From positions 1 through 64,000 of the forward strand of contig NZ_JNFA01000024.1 in NCBI RefSeq assembly GCF_000766865.1: a stretch of DNA of 64,000 nucleotides, written 5' to 3'. Positions 44,581 through 53,579 of this stretch are shown in pieces (position 1 is the stretch's first letter; each line of letters begins with the position of its first letter). Made by a program: the position numbers and the translations under genes. Below the pieces are notes generated by a model. It was not told the origin of the DNA. It was given only the letters and a program-made list of their open reading frames with translations, and ran no database searches. The DNA is from Listeria booriae. Lineage in GTDB: Bacteria; Bacillota; Bacilli; Lactobacillales; Listeriaceae.

Positions 44581-46665
44581 ATGTATATTTCGGCGAGAAC
44601 GAGACTTATTTTGGAGCAGCTTTTAATGAGCCATGAACCTGTGGCCACAGCGGAGTTAGCGGAATATATGGATGTGAGTGAACGGACGATTCGGCGCGAT
44701 TTGAAGGAAGTGGAGGCTGTGCTTGGCTCTTATCAGTTAGCATTGGAACGTAAAGATGCGAAATTGACGGTTTTTGGCTCGGAGTCTAGCCGCCAAGCTT
44801 TCAAATGGCAGTTGCTCGACTTGTCTTACAATGAGTTTACACCGATGGAGCGGCAACAGTTTATTTTAAAAGCGTTGTTAAAAGAAAATGAACCAATCAA
44901 ATTAATCGCGCTGGCCAATGATTTAAATGTAACGATATCAACGGTCAGCAGCGATTTGACAAAATTAGAAGATGAATTAATCGGACGTGCCGAAATTGAG
45001 CGTAGACGTGGTTATGGCGTGAAATTGATGGCGGATGAGATGATGAAACGTACGTTGCTTAGTGATTTAATGACGTTATCGGGGTCTAAAAATTCCCTTT
45101 TCCAATTGTTTCAGCAGAAGAAGCAAGATGAGGTGGAAATGCTTGCGGATGAGCGGTTGCTTCATGTTGTGGACAATGCGCTGATTCAAAAAGTGGAGCA
45201 AAATGTGCGTGCTTGGCGCAAGGATTTGGCGTATGAGATTACGGATGATGCGTACTTGACGTTAGTTGTGCACATTGCGATTTCAGTGGAGCGCATGATT
45301 AACGGGAATTATTTGCAGGAGATGAAGCCGGAACAAGAGTATTTTCGGAATTTTCCAGAATTTGTTGTGGCGAAAGAATTGCTAGCGGCATGTTTGGAAA
45401 TGGAGCCGTTTGTTGTGCCGGATGGGGAAGCGTTTTATGTGACCATGCATATTCGTGGGGCAAAGGCGCAAGGTGAGACGGGGATTTTCTCTGGGAATGA
45501 GAATGTGCAGGCGGTAACCATCGCCAAACGCTTAATTTCAAAAGTAGAGGCGGAACTTGGGAGTCATTTTCAGGAGGCGTCATTGCTTAATGGGTTGACG
45601 GCGCATTTACGGCCAGCGTTACGGCGGATGGATCAGCAAATGCGGATTCACAATCCATTGATTAAAACGATTAAACATGATTATCCAGAACTTTTTCAAA
45701 TTGTGAAAGTGGCGTTTCGGGAAATTTACCAGCAAGCGGATGTGCCGGATGAGGAAATTGGTTATTTGGTTCTGCATTTCGGGGCAGCGTTATTACAGAA
45801 AAATGAAAGTCGTGTTTTCTCGGGGCTTGTCGTTTGTTCGAGCGGGATTGGAACGTCGAAAATGTTGGCTACGCGCTTAAAACAAGCGTTACCGCAATTG
45901 AAGGATTTGCAAAATGTCTCGTTGTTCGAGCTTTTAAATCAGCAAAATACGAAACATTTCGATGTGATTGTGTCGACGATTGATCTTGGAAAAGTAGATT
46001 TTGAGTATTTTCTAGTGAGTCCGATGTTGTCGGACCGGGAAATTTCGCAAATTGAAGTTTTTTTGAAGCAGAAGGAAATGTTTGTTCCGCAGAAGGCGCC
46101 GCAAGAACAAGAGGAGCAGATGACATTGCTTGAGGCGGTGCATCATTTGGAGGCGGAGCAGGAATATACGAACACGGTTTTGGCGATTTTGAAAGGGTTT
46201 CAGGTGGCCAAGATGGAGGAGACGCAGCATAATTTGGAAGATACGTTGCGCGCGGTTTGTATGGCGATGTTTGAGCAGGAACGGGATATTCAGGTGGAAA
46301 TATTGCTGAAATCATTGTTAGAACGCGAAAAATGGAGCGGATTTGGTATTCCAGAAACGCAGTTAGCGCTGTTTCATGTTAGAAATGAGTTTGTCCACAA
46401 GCCAGTGTTTCAGGTTTTTACGTTGCAGGACGCGGTAGACGTGCCGGCAATGGGAGGCGGGAATGTGGCGGCCACGACGTTACTTGTATTGCTTGCACCA
46501 GAGAGGCTAGCACCGCAGGGCTTGGAAGTGATGAGTTTTATTAGCGCGATGGTTGTGGAGAGCGGGGAGACGACGCGGCTTTTGGAGTCTGGAAACGGAG
46601 CGGACATTACGGCGTTTGTGATTAGTAAATTAAATCAATTTTTGCAAGATATGAGGAGGAAATAA
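44581..46665 (+). CDS. mtlR: Mannitol operon activator MtlR (PRD-containing)
   Basis: A 694-residue PTS-controlled regulator. Order: HTH_11 (residues 1-60, ELAEYMDVSERTIRRDLKEVE), a second Mga-like HTH (LNVTISTVSSDLTKLEDEL), PRD1 and PRD2 (about 185-400), an EIIB-like domain with Cys in VVCSSGIGTSKMLATRL, and an EIIA-like domain near the C-terminus with His in LFHVRNEF. Phosphorylation by HPr and the MtlA/MtlF components tunes its activity. It sits between mtlA and mtlF in the operon. Confidence 0.93.
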   Translation: MYISARTRLILEQLLMSHEPVATAELAEYMDVSERTIRRDLKEVEAVLGSYQLALERKDAKLTVFGSESSRQAFKWQLLDLSYNEFTPMERQQFILKALLKENEPIKLIALANDLNVTISTVSSDLTKLEDELIGRAEIERRRGYGVKLMADEMMKRTLLSDLMTLSGSKNSLFQLFQQKKQDEVEMLADERLLHVVDNALIQKVEQNVRAWRKDLAYEITDDAYLTLVVHIAISVERMINGNYLQEMKPEQEYFRNFPEFVVAKELLAACLEMEPFVVPDGEAFYVTMHIRGAKAQGETGIFSGNENVQAVTIAKRLISKVEAELGSHFQEASLLNGLTAHLRPALRRMDQQMRIHNPLIKTIKHDYPELFQIVKVAFREIYQQADVPDEEIGYLVLHFGAALLQKNESRVFSGLVVCSSGIGTSKMLATRLKQALPQLKDLQNVSLFELLNQQNTKHFDVIVSTIDLGKVDFEYFLVSPMLSDREISQIEVFLKQKEMFVPQKAPQEQEEQMTLLEAVHHLEAEQEYTNTVLAILKGFQVAKMEETQHNLEDTLRAVCMAMFEQERDIQVEILLKSLLEREKWSGFGIPETQLALFHVRNEFVHKPVFQVFTLQDAVDVPAMGGGNVAATTLLVLLAPERLAPQGLEVMSFISAMVVESGETTRLLESGNGADITAFVISKLNQFLQDMRRK

Positions 46666-46667
46666 GG

Positions 46668-47102
46668 ATGGTAGCATTGGAAAATAAGGATATTGCGCTG
46701 AAACAGGCGTTTAGCACGAAGGAAGAGGCGATTACGGCGGCGGGGCAGTTGTTAGTGGAGCAAGGCTATGTGGATGCGCCTTATATTGAAAAAATGAAGG
46801 AACGCGACGCGATGACATCAACGTTTATCGGTAATATGGTGGCGATTCCGCATGGTACGGATGATTCGCGTGATATGATTAAAAATTCGGGGATTGTGTT
46901 GTTGCAAGTGCCGGACGGTGTTTCGTTTGATGGCAATGAGGTGAAAGTGCTGATTGGGATTGCGGGCGCTGACGGGGAACACATGGATTTGCTTAGCAGT
47001 ATCGCGATTGTGTGTTCGGAGGAAGAGAATGTGGCGCAAATTGTTGCGGCTGAGTCGAAACAGGAAATTATTGCTTTCTTTGAAGGGAGTGAGAGCGCAT
47101 GA
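46668..47102 (+). CDS. mtlF: PTS mannitol-specific EIIA
   Basis: A 144-residue EIIA of the mannitol/fructose type. The phosphorylated His lies in NMVAIPHGTDDSRDMI. It carries phosphate from HPr to the EIIB domain of MtlA. GAGGA precedes the start and the gene overlaps the start of mtlD by 4 nt. Confidence 0.93.
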   Translation: MVALENKDIALKQAFSTKEEAITAAGQLLVEQGYVDAPYIEKMKERDAMTSTFIGNMVAIPHGTDDSRDMIKNSGIVLLQVPDGVSFDGNEVKVLIGIAGADGEHMDLLSSIAIVCSEEENVAQIVAAESKQEIIAFFEGSESA

Positions 47103-48244
47103 TGGCAGTACATTTTGGCGCTGGGAATATTGGACGGGGATTTATTGGACAACTGCTGCATAAAGCGGGGTATCATGTGACGTTTGTGGATGTGAACAAG
47201 ACGGTTGTGGATGCTTTGAATGAGAAGCAAGAGTACAATGTTATTTTGGCGGATAATTCGAAACAAGTCGATTTGATTACGAATGTGGATGCGATTAATA
47301 GCCAGGAAAATCCTGACCAAGTCATCCGCGCGATTTCGGAAACGGAGCTCGTGACGACGGCGGTAGGCCCGACCATTTTGCCATTTATTGCGAAAGTTTT
47401 AGTGGCTGGAATTAAAGCTAGAACGGCGATTCAAAAACCGCTCATCGTGATGGCTTGTGAAAACATGATTGGCGCTTCGGCTTCGCTCAAGGAATATGTA
47501 TACGCAGAGTTGACGGATGCGGAGAAACAATATGCGGATCATTTCGTTTCGTTTCCAAATGCGGCGGTGGACCGTATCGTTCCTAATCAAACGCATGATG
47601 ACCCGCTAACCGTTTTGGTGGAGCCATTTTATGAGTGGGTAGTGGAAGAAACGGCGATTAAGAGCGAAGTGCCTTTCATTCCTGGGATAACGTATGTGAA
47701 AGATTTGACGCCATATATCGAACGCAAACTTTTCACAGTAAACACAGGCCACGCGGTAACAGCTTACATCGGGCATATGAAAAATATTGATTCGATTGAA
47801 GCCGCGATTCACAATGATAAAGTATTGTTCGCAGTTCGCAGTGCGTTAGAAGAAACGGGCGCGCTGTTAGAAAAGAAATTCGACTTCCCACACAAGGAAC
47901 ATCAAGCTTATATTGACAAAATTATCGAAAGATTCAAAAATCCGCATATCTCAGATTACGTATCCCGTGTTGGACGTTCGCCAATGCGTAAACTAGGACC
48001 CAATGATCGTTTTGTGCAACCGGCGCGTCAATTTGTCGAAGCGTTCAATGAAACACCAAAAGCATTAGCAGACGCCATTGCAGCAGCACTTCGTTTCAAT
48101 GATCCAGAAGATGCAGAAGCGGTTGAATTGCAAGCTTTAGTCGCAGCAGTAGGCTTAGAAAAAGCAATTGCTGACGTGACAGGAATCGAAAGTTATTCCA
48201 AACTATTTGAAAAAGTAAAAGATTCTTACTTAAAACTAGCGTAA
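47099..48244 (+). CDS. mtlD: Mannitol-1-phosphate 5-dehydrogenase
   Basis: A 381-residue polyol dehydrogenase. The NAD site is HFGAGNIGRGFIGQLL; SFPNAAVDRIVPNQ, VNTGHAVTAYIGH and the Lys/His residues of the long-chain polyol dehydrogenase family follow. It oxidises mannitol 1-phosphate to fructose 6-phosphate. ATGATG at 47099/47102 offers two starts. It ends the mtlA-R-F-D operon. Confidence 0.95.
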   Translation: MMAVHFGAGNIGRGFIGQLLHKAGYHVTFVDVNKTVVDALNEKQEYNVILADNSKQVDLITNVDAINSQENPDQVIRAISETELVTTAVGPTILPFIAKVLVAGIKARTAIQKPLIVMACENMIGASASLKEYVYAELTDAEKQYADHFVSFPNAAVDRIVPNQTHDDPLTVLVEPFYEWVVEETAIKSEVPFIPGITYVKDLTPYIERKLFTVNTGHAVTAYIGHMKNIDSIEAAIHNDKVLFAVRSALEETGALLEKKFDFPHKEHQAYIDKIIERFKNPHISDYVSRVGRSPMRKLGPNDRFVQPARQFVEAFNETPKALADAIAAALRFNDPEDAEAVELQALVAAVGLEKAIADVTGIESYSKLFEKVKDSYLKLA

Positions 48245-48293
48245 AGAAAGCGAATTATGCTACACTTTTCCTAGAGAAGTGAGGCGAAGCGTT

Positions 48294-48599
48294 ATGGATA
48301 CAATAAAAAAAGATGTCCATCAGTTTTTAGTAGAAAGAGGCTGGGAAAATCAATACCAAGTCCCGAAAGATTTAGCTATTTCATTAACATTGGAAGCGAC
48401 GGAGCTATTAGAATGTTTCCAATGGAAAAGCGATAAAGAAGCGGTAGCGCAAAATCGTGTGGCGATGTCAGAGGAGCTTGCTGATGTGTTTATTTACGCA
48501 ACACAGCTTGCTACAGCGCTTGATTTAGATATCGAAACGATTGTTCAGGAGAAGCTAGCTAAGAACGCTACGAAATATCCGCCGAAAAGCGTCAAGTAA
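48294..48599 (+). CDS. MazG-like nucleotide pyrophosphohydrolase
   Basis: A 101-residue all-helical hydrolase of the MazG/RS21-C6 type. The metal site is read in LTLEATELLECFQW and MSEELADVFIYA, that is the ExxE...ExxD pattern. It probably hydrolyses aberrant dNTPs (dCTP-like). GTGAGG is 8 nt before the ATG at 48294; an extended -10 TGCTACACT lies upstream, suggesting its own promoter. Confidence 0.85.
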   Translation: MDTIKKDVHQFLVERGWENQYQVPKDLAISLTLEATELLECFQWKSDKEAVAQNRVAMSEELADVFIYATQLATALDLDIETIVQEKLAKNATKYPPKSVK

Positions 48600-48757
48600 G
48601 ATTAGATGCTTTTTCGCGGTTTTTTGTACATTTTTTCATAAAAGTTCATTGTTTTGTCATGGATTATATTTTTTATACCTGATATACTTAATATTGGATA
48701 GCTATTAGAACAGATATGTTTTTGAAAATGAGCTTTTGGGAAAGTGGGAAAAGAATT

Positions 48758-49771
48758 ATGGGGAAACCGACAATCGGTATTGATATCGGAACGGCGAATA
48801 TTAGCATCTACTCAGATACGGAACAAATGATTTTTCATGAACCTACCGTTCTAGCGTATGACACGAAGAAGAATAAAGTATTAGAAATTGGTCACGAGGC
48901 GAAAGATTTAGCTGAGAAAACGCCCGGATCTATTGCAGTTATTAGCCCGCTTCAAGGCGGTATTATTGTTGATTTTGATATGACATTGCGTCTGATAAAG
49001 AAGGTTGAAAGCCGCGTTAGTGCAACAACTGGTAAACGTTTCAAACAGATGAACTTGGTTGTTTCTTTACTGCCAGGTGCGACAAACATTGAACGACAAG
49101 CGATTGGTGACATTCTTTTCTCGCTGGGTGTAAGGTCGCTTTATTTTATAGAAGGTTCGCTCGCTGCCACAATCGGCGCAGGGCTTCCATTTGAGAAACC
49201 GATGGCGAATGTAGTCGTAGATATCGGTGCTGGAAAAATTACCACATCGCTCGTATCTTATGGCGGTATTGTGACAAGTGCGACGGTCCGTAAAGCAGGT
49301 AATGAGTTAGATCGCGAAATTGCGCAATTAGTGCGTAATAAATACAATGTGTTAATCGGTTTAGAATCAGCAGAGAAAGTGAAATGGCAGTTGCGTTGCG
49401 ACATGCATAATGACAGTGAAATGATTGAAATCGAAGGCCGTGATTTAGTGACAGGTTTTCCGATAACAATCGAAGTAGCATCAAGCGAATTCCAAGCAGG
49501 TGTAGACGAGTTCTTGAATCGCGTTCTAAGCGTTGTTCAGACAACATTGGAGAACAGCCCGCCGGAACTTAGCGGCAACATACGAGCAAGCGGTTTGACC
49601 TTAACTGGTGGTGGCGCCTTACTAACCGGGTTATCAGAGTGGTTAAACAGCAAAGTGTCCGTGCCAATTCACGTCTCAAAAGCACCATTCGAAGCTGTTG
49701 CATTAGGCACAAGCATGGCAATGCAACACATCGACCGACTTATAAATATCGAAAAAGTAACACCGAGATAA
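48758..49771 (+). CDS. MreB-like rod-shape protein (possibly MreBH)
   Basis: A 337-residue actin-like protein. Phosphate loop 1 is GIDIGTANISIY, phosphate 2 is VVVDIGAGKITTSLVSYGG, and the adenosine motif is LTGGGALLTGLSEWL. It polymerises under the membrane to guide wall synthesis. It stands apart from mreCD, so it is probably a paralogue (Mbl or MreBH) rather than the main MreB. I prefer 48758 (GTGGGAAAAG upstream) over the ATG at 48716, which would add 14 residues unlike the family. Confidence 0.83.
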   Translation: MGKPTIGIDIGTANISIYSDTEQMIFHEPTVLAYDTKKNKVLEIGHEAKDLAEKTPGSIAVISPLQGGIIVDFDMTLRLIKKVESRVSATTGKRFKQMNLVVSLLPGATNIERQAIGDILFSLGVRSLYFIEGSLAATIGAGLPFEKPMANVVVDIGAGKITTSLVSYGGIVTSATVRKAGNELDREIAQLVRNKYNVLIGLESAEKVKWQLRCDMHNDSEMIEIEGRDLVTGFPITIEVASSEFQAGVDEFLNRVLSVVQTTLENSPPELSGNIRASGLTLTGGGALLTGLSEWLNSKVSVPIHVSKAPFEAVALGTSMAMQHIDRLINIEKVTPR

Positions 49772-49777
49772 AAAATA

Positions 49778-49812
49778 ATGGAGAGTGCGATTCATGCGCT
49801 GTCCATTTTTTT
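49778..49812 (+). terminator. Terminator of the MreB-like gene
   Basis: ATGGA...GCG and CGC..TCCAT pair and a T7 run follows. Confidence 0.75.
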
Positions 49813-49916
49813 GTATAAGGAATATTAAATAAAAGTTACAAATATAACCTTGTTTACAATATGAAAACAGGGTATACTAGTTTAGAACATAAAAAATAGA
49901 AAGATGTGATTAAAAC

Positions 49917-51158
49917 ATGAAACACAAACGAGCGCTCAAGGTAATCCTGATTATTTTAGGGAGTATACTACTTTTACTTGGAGGCTTAACAATTTTAAAC
50001 AAAACGTATCACACTAGCTATGATAAAATGGATACGACGGATCAGTCTTTTTTCAAGCAGTTAAACACGCTGTACACTAAAACAACTAAGGAGCCGTTGT
50101 GGCAAGATTATAATTTGGCGGATAAGCCGGTTCTTTTTGTCAGAAAAGGAGACCATCTTAATTTTAGCGAAGATACAATAAACTTAATTCGTGGGAATGT
50201 TTATGCGGTTGGCGTGAAAGGATTGGAAGGAAAGTGGTATGCGACGAAAATTGCGATGCCCCGTTCTTATAAAATGCCAGATGTATATCGTTTAGCTGTA
50301 ACAACGCCAGGTATTTGGTCAACGTGGAATCCGATTGGGAACTTCTCTTCTTTTTCGATAGATGACTCTGGAAAAGAAGTGCGCTCTAACATGCAGTTAG
50401 CGGATAGTTCTTATGTGTACTATTTTAAATACGGCAAGAATAATATCGAAAATCCAGTGAAGGCGTCACAGTCTGCGATGCCGTTTTTTGCGCATGAAGC
50501 TTTTCATTATTTGCAACAATATGATTGGCACACAACGGATGGCAATATTGATGTCGCATCCAAAGATGTTGACTGGTATAGTTTACTAGGGTTGCAATAC
50601 AGCATTTTAGACACAATCATGGATGCGACTGGAAAACAGGATAAAGCAGCACTAGAGAAGGCATTATCTGACTATGTCGTCGTATCTGATGCTAGAAGAA
50701 AACAAGGCACAAGTGACTACCAAAATGAAAAACAACATGAAACAATAGAAGGCACCGCAACTTACGTCGGAATTAAAGCATCTGCAATCACAGGCGGCAA
50801 GCCAAAACAATTGAAATTACTAGAAGGCGCTAGAGACGAGAAAAGCAGGAAATTCGCCGTCTTATTCGAAGGCATTGCCTATGATCCAAGCTTCGTCTCA
50901 GAAATCAAATGGAATCGCTATGATTCGGGAGCACTACTTTCTTCCGCGCTAGATATAGTAGATAGCCCAGATTGGCAAACAACATTCAACAAAAAAGCCA
51001 GCGCAAACAAAGCTTTTACACTAGATGATGAGTTACATCAATTAAATAATCTAGCGAAACCACGAACGCTTGCCGAAATAGAGAAATCCTATCATTTCGA
51101 GAATATCCAAGCATTAAGCAAAAAAATCGTAGATGGTTTGCAGGATGGCAACAATTAA
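49917..51158 (+). CDS. Membrane-anchored protein with HExxH metallopeptidase motif
   Basis: A 413-residue protein with a single N-terminal membrane anchor (VILIILGSILLLLGGLTIL) and a large external domain. HEAFH at residues 193-197 is the zinc-binding HExxH pattern, and HETIEG at 274-279 can supply the third, glutamate ligand of a gluzincin. No known family was recognised beyond that. It stands alone, with its own promoter region, downstream of the MreB-like gene; a role in wall or surface protein processing is possible but unproved. Confidence 0.65.
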   Translation: MKHKRALKVILIILGSILLLLGGLTILNKTYHTSYDKMDTTDQSFFKQLNTLYTKTTKEPLWQDYNLADKPVLFVRKGDHLNFSEDTINLIRGNVYAVGVKGLEGKWYATKIAMPRSYKMPDVYRLAVTTPGIWSTWNPIGNFSSFSIDDSGKEVRSNMQLADSSYVYYFKYGKNNIENPVKASQSAMPFFAHEAFHYLQQYDWHTTDGNIDVASKDVDWYSLLGLQYSILDTIMDATGKQDKAALEKALSDYVVVSDARRKQGTSDYQNEKQHETIEGTATYVGIKASAITGGKPKQLKLLEGARDEKSRKFAVLFEGIAYDPSFVSEIKWNRYDSGALLSSALDIVDSPDWQTTFNKKASANKAFTLDDELHQLNNLAKPRTLAEIEKSYHFENIQALSKKIVDGLQDGNN

Positions 51159-51159
51159 A

Positions 51160-51192
51160 AAACGCCCCACCAAGTTTTGGCGAGACGCATCT
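51160..51192 (-). terminator. Weak terminator of the small membrane protein gene
   Basis: On the minus strand a short CGCC/GGCG stem with CCAA/TTGG inside is followed by TTTTTT. Confidence 0.4.
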
Positions 51193-51195
51193 CAT

Positions 51196-51378
51196 TTATC
51201 TATACGAATAAGAACGACTGCGTTTTCGTTTGGCGCGAATCATAAATAAAATGCCGAACACAACAAAGACAACCGAAACTAAACAAGTAATAAAACCTAC
51301 AATTCCAGTAATGCTAAATGAAAAACCAAAGCCAACAATGCCTAGGATAAGTAGTAGTAAGCCAATAAGTTTACTCAT
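51196..51378 (-). CDS. Small two-segment membrane protein, function unknown
   Basis: A 60-residue protein: MSKLIGLLLLILGIVGFGFSF and IVGFITCLVSVVFVVFGILFMI are two membrane segments, followed by a very basic Arg/Lys/Ser tail (RAKRKRSRSYSYR). AAAGGAG stands just before the ATG at 51378. The longer in-frame start at 51447 has no site. No family recognised; size and layout fit small envelope stress proteins. Confidence 0.65.
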   Translation of the reverse strand: MSKLIGLLLLILGIVGFGFSFSITGIVGFITCLVSVVFVVFGILFMIRAKRKRSRSYSYR

Positions 51379-51515
51379 AGAAAGACTCCTTTCAAAAATT
51401 AAGTATGTAATTATTATAACTAACATTGCAGAAAAAGATAAGGGCATTTCGGCATGAAATAAAAATGAAATACTACGCTAAACAATATATTAAACATTTC
51501 ATAGGTTTTCAAGAA

Positions 51516-51542
51516 GGTGAATAGCGATATTCATCTTTTTTT
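51516..51542 (+). terminator. Isolated terminator-like hairpin
   Basis: GGTGAATA pairs with TATTCATC (one G-U) and is followed by a T7 run. No upstream coding gene on this strand explains it, so it may end a short transcript. Confidence 0.55.
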
Positions 51543-51605
51543 GGCTGTATCATTGCGTTTTGTTCGGAAAGTGATTTTTCGTGTGTTTAGTAAGTAAAAC
51601 ATTCT

Positions 51606-51634
51606 TTGCTTAAAGTCCTGTTTCTCGTTAAGAT
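51606..51634 (+). promoter_or_regulatory. Promoter of the PTS IIC gene
   Basis: TTGCTT at 51606-51611, 17-nt spacer, TAAGAT at 51629-51634. Confidence 0.6.
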
Positions 51635-51666
51635 GAATAAGATTAAATGAGAAAAGGGGAAAGAAC

Positions 51667-52683
51667 ATGAAAGATTATATCGTGGATCGCTCGTACAAAG
51701 CTTCAATGGGAATTGCTAATGCGGTGCTTGTAACGTTAGGAATTGGTTTATTACTGCAAACGATTGGACAGATGGTAGGTTTTGAATGGCTAGCACAAAT
51801 TGGAGCGGTTGGTAAATTACTCTTAATTCCAGGTTTAGGTGTCGGTATTGCGATATGCCTCGGCGCGAATACTCTCGTCGTGATTAGTGCGGCGGCCGCG
51901 TCAGTTATTGGTGGTGGTGCGATTCTAGCACTAGATAACGGAGGATTTTCGATTATCGGCGGTGAGCCAATTGGTGCGATTCTAGCCGTGATTGTGGCCG
52001 TGTGGGTCGGGAAACGGGTTACTGGGAAAACAAATTTCGACATGATTTTAATTCCAGCGGCGGCACTTTTAGCAGGGGGGATTAGTGGCTTACTTTTCTC
52101 CAAAATTATGGCGCCAGTTTTGACGGCAGCTAGTGGTGGGATTACATCGCTTGTGTCGGGTTCGCCGATTTTGTCTTCCATGGTGATTTCACTTGTGTTC
52201 GCGATTCTTATTTTGAGTCCAGCGTCATCGGCGGCACTTGCGATTGCGTTGCAGTTAGATCCGACGGCGAGCGCTGCGGCACTTATCGGCTGTTCGGTTC
52301 AGTTTGTTTCTTTTGCGGTACTAGGATTTCGTGATAATAATTGGGGTGCTTTTTTCGCACAACTGATTTGTACGCCAAAATTGCAGACGCCAAACATTAT
52401 TAAGCGTCCGGCGGTCATGATTGTGCCGTTGCTTTCAGCTGTGATTGCCAGCCCCATCGGCGTATTGGTATTTCATTTGCAAGCTTCAGCGGAAGTTGCG
52501 GGTATGGGATTATGCGCTTTTGTGGCACCGTTATATTTGATTGCCAATTCAGGATGGCTTGCGTTTGGCGCGTTTCTTTTAGTAGCGGTCGTGATTCCAG
52601 CCGTGATTGCGCTTATTGCCAGACCATTTTTACTGAGGTCGTCGTGGTTGCGAAGTGGGGATTTGCGAGTAGAATTAGAATAA
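51667..52683 (+). CDS. Orphan PTS IIC-like membrane protein (PTS_EIIC_2)
   Basis: A 338-residue polytopic protein of about 9-10 membrane segments, rich in Gly and Ala: DYIVDRSYKASMGIANAVLVTLGIGLLLQTIG, then IPGLGVGIAICLGANTLVVISAAAASVIGG. It matches the PTS_EIIC_2 family, often found without EIIA or EIIB. No other PTS component is adjacent, and the substrate is unknown; some members may not be sugar transporters at all. AAAAGGGGAAAG precedes the ATG. Confidence 0.8.
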   Translation: MKDYIVDRSYKASMGIANAVLVTLGIGLLLQTIGQMVGFEWLAQIGAVGKLLLIPGLGVGIAICLGANTLVVISAAAASVIGGGAILALDNGGFSIIGGEPIGAILAVIVAVWVGKRVTGKTNFDMILIPAAALLAGGISGLLFSKIMAPVLTAASGGITSLVSGSPILSSMVISLVFAILILSPASSAALAIALQLDPTASAAALIGCSVQFVSFAVLGFRDNNWGAFFAQLICTPKLQTPNIIKRPAVMIVPLLSAVIASPIGVLVFHLQASAEVAGMGLCAFVAPLYLIANSGWLAFGAFLLVAVVIPAVIALIARPFLLRSSWLRSGDLRVELE

Positions 52684-52687
52684 AATA

Positions 52688-52746
52688 AAAAGAGGATGAA
52701 GTAGGAAATCGATATTAGAAACATCGACTCCTATTCATCCTCTTTC
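52688..52746. terminator. Strong terminator after the PTS IIC gene
   Basis: AGAGGATGAA pairs with TTCATCCTCT (52691-52700 with 52734-52743), extended by TAGGA/TCCTA, then TTT. Confidence 0.85.
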
Positions 52747-53312
52747 CTCGTGATGTGTCGGAATTTGTCTGAATAACTGGATTTGATAAAAATGGCGGAA
52801 TACGTTAGTTTCTAAAAATAACCGGTAGACCTGAATTAGAAAATCCCGATATTTACTAGACAACTTTGGACTAATAAACATCAACTACCATAGGTTATTA
52901 AGTAGAAACATAAACTGAATACGAAACTTTTTCGCTAGACATATTAGAAGTGAGGTAAAATAATTCTAACATGTTTGGAGCGCGTGTCACGTAATTCCGT
53001 ATTCCTTGCCTTAACGAGTGGGTATAACTCTTGACGCGACCTTTTCATTTACCGTGGTCTTCCTCAAGCTCCCGCAAGACTGACCAGTTACTAAAATTTC
53101 CTTCACCAGACGATATCCGACTATAGCAAAGTTTGGGTATCTTATCCATACACCTATATGCACAATTAGTGAGACAAAACATATAGATTACTCGCACGAT
53201 ATTCCATAAAAACAAATATCGCTTTCGTTAACGAGAATGGGGAGTAAGATACGAAAACTTGTGCAGACTAGAATCAAGATAATCGCATGACACTTCAACT
53301 AATAATTATTTC
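52747..53312. other. Intergenic stretch without a recognisable gene
   Basis: Both strands lack ORFs above about 55 codons and no RNA gene family was recognised. It looks neither repetitive nor unusually AT-rich. On the minus strand a 34-codon ORF ends before 53060 but lacks a proper start signal. Confidence 0.6.
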
Positions 53313-53432
53313 TTAAAAACTGGCTGCTCCGACATTGTCATTGGTTAACTTACAAAACTGATTCTTGGCATCCGTGGCTAATTTGTCCTTTTCACCATTT
53401 CGCTTACTTTTCAGTCTGTGCGATTCTGTCAC
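53313..53432 (-). CDS. Possible small protein of 39 residues
   Basis: GTG at 53432 opens a frame of 39 codons, hydrophilic and basic (TESHRLKSKRNGEKDK at the start, ending NDNVGAASF). A strong site, AAGAGGTGAT (plus 53436-53445), sits 7 nt upstream, and TTGAAA (plus 53477-53482), 16 nt, TAGTAT (plus 53455-53460) form a promoter that gives a very short leader. No homologue recognised. The coding claim rests on the signals, not on conservation. Confidence 0.45.
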   Translation of the reverse strand: MTESHRLKSKRNGEKDKLATDAKNQFCKLTNDNVGAASF

Positions 53433-53476
53433 CCAATCACCTCTTGTTCTTTTGATACTATACATTAGCCGTTTTT

Positions 53477-53489
53477 TTTCAAGTTGAAA
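53477..53489. promoter_or_regulatory. Dyad over the small gene's -35
   Basis: TTTCAAGTTGAAA is a perfect 6-1-6 inverted repeat overlapping the -35, a possible operator. Confidence 0.4.
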
Positions 53490-53579
53490 CATAAAAAGTG
53501 AAAAATGATGCGTTGGAAATATGTCCTAATAATCATGTGTGGGTTTTACTTCCAATTAATGAAGCGAAAAGTAATCGAT

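Noticed and set aside
52960-53170. 34- and 52-codon minus-strand ORFs in the gap
   Set aside because: Chance length and poor start signals.
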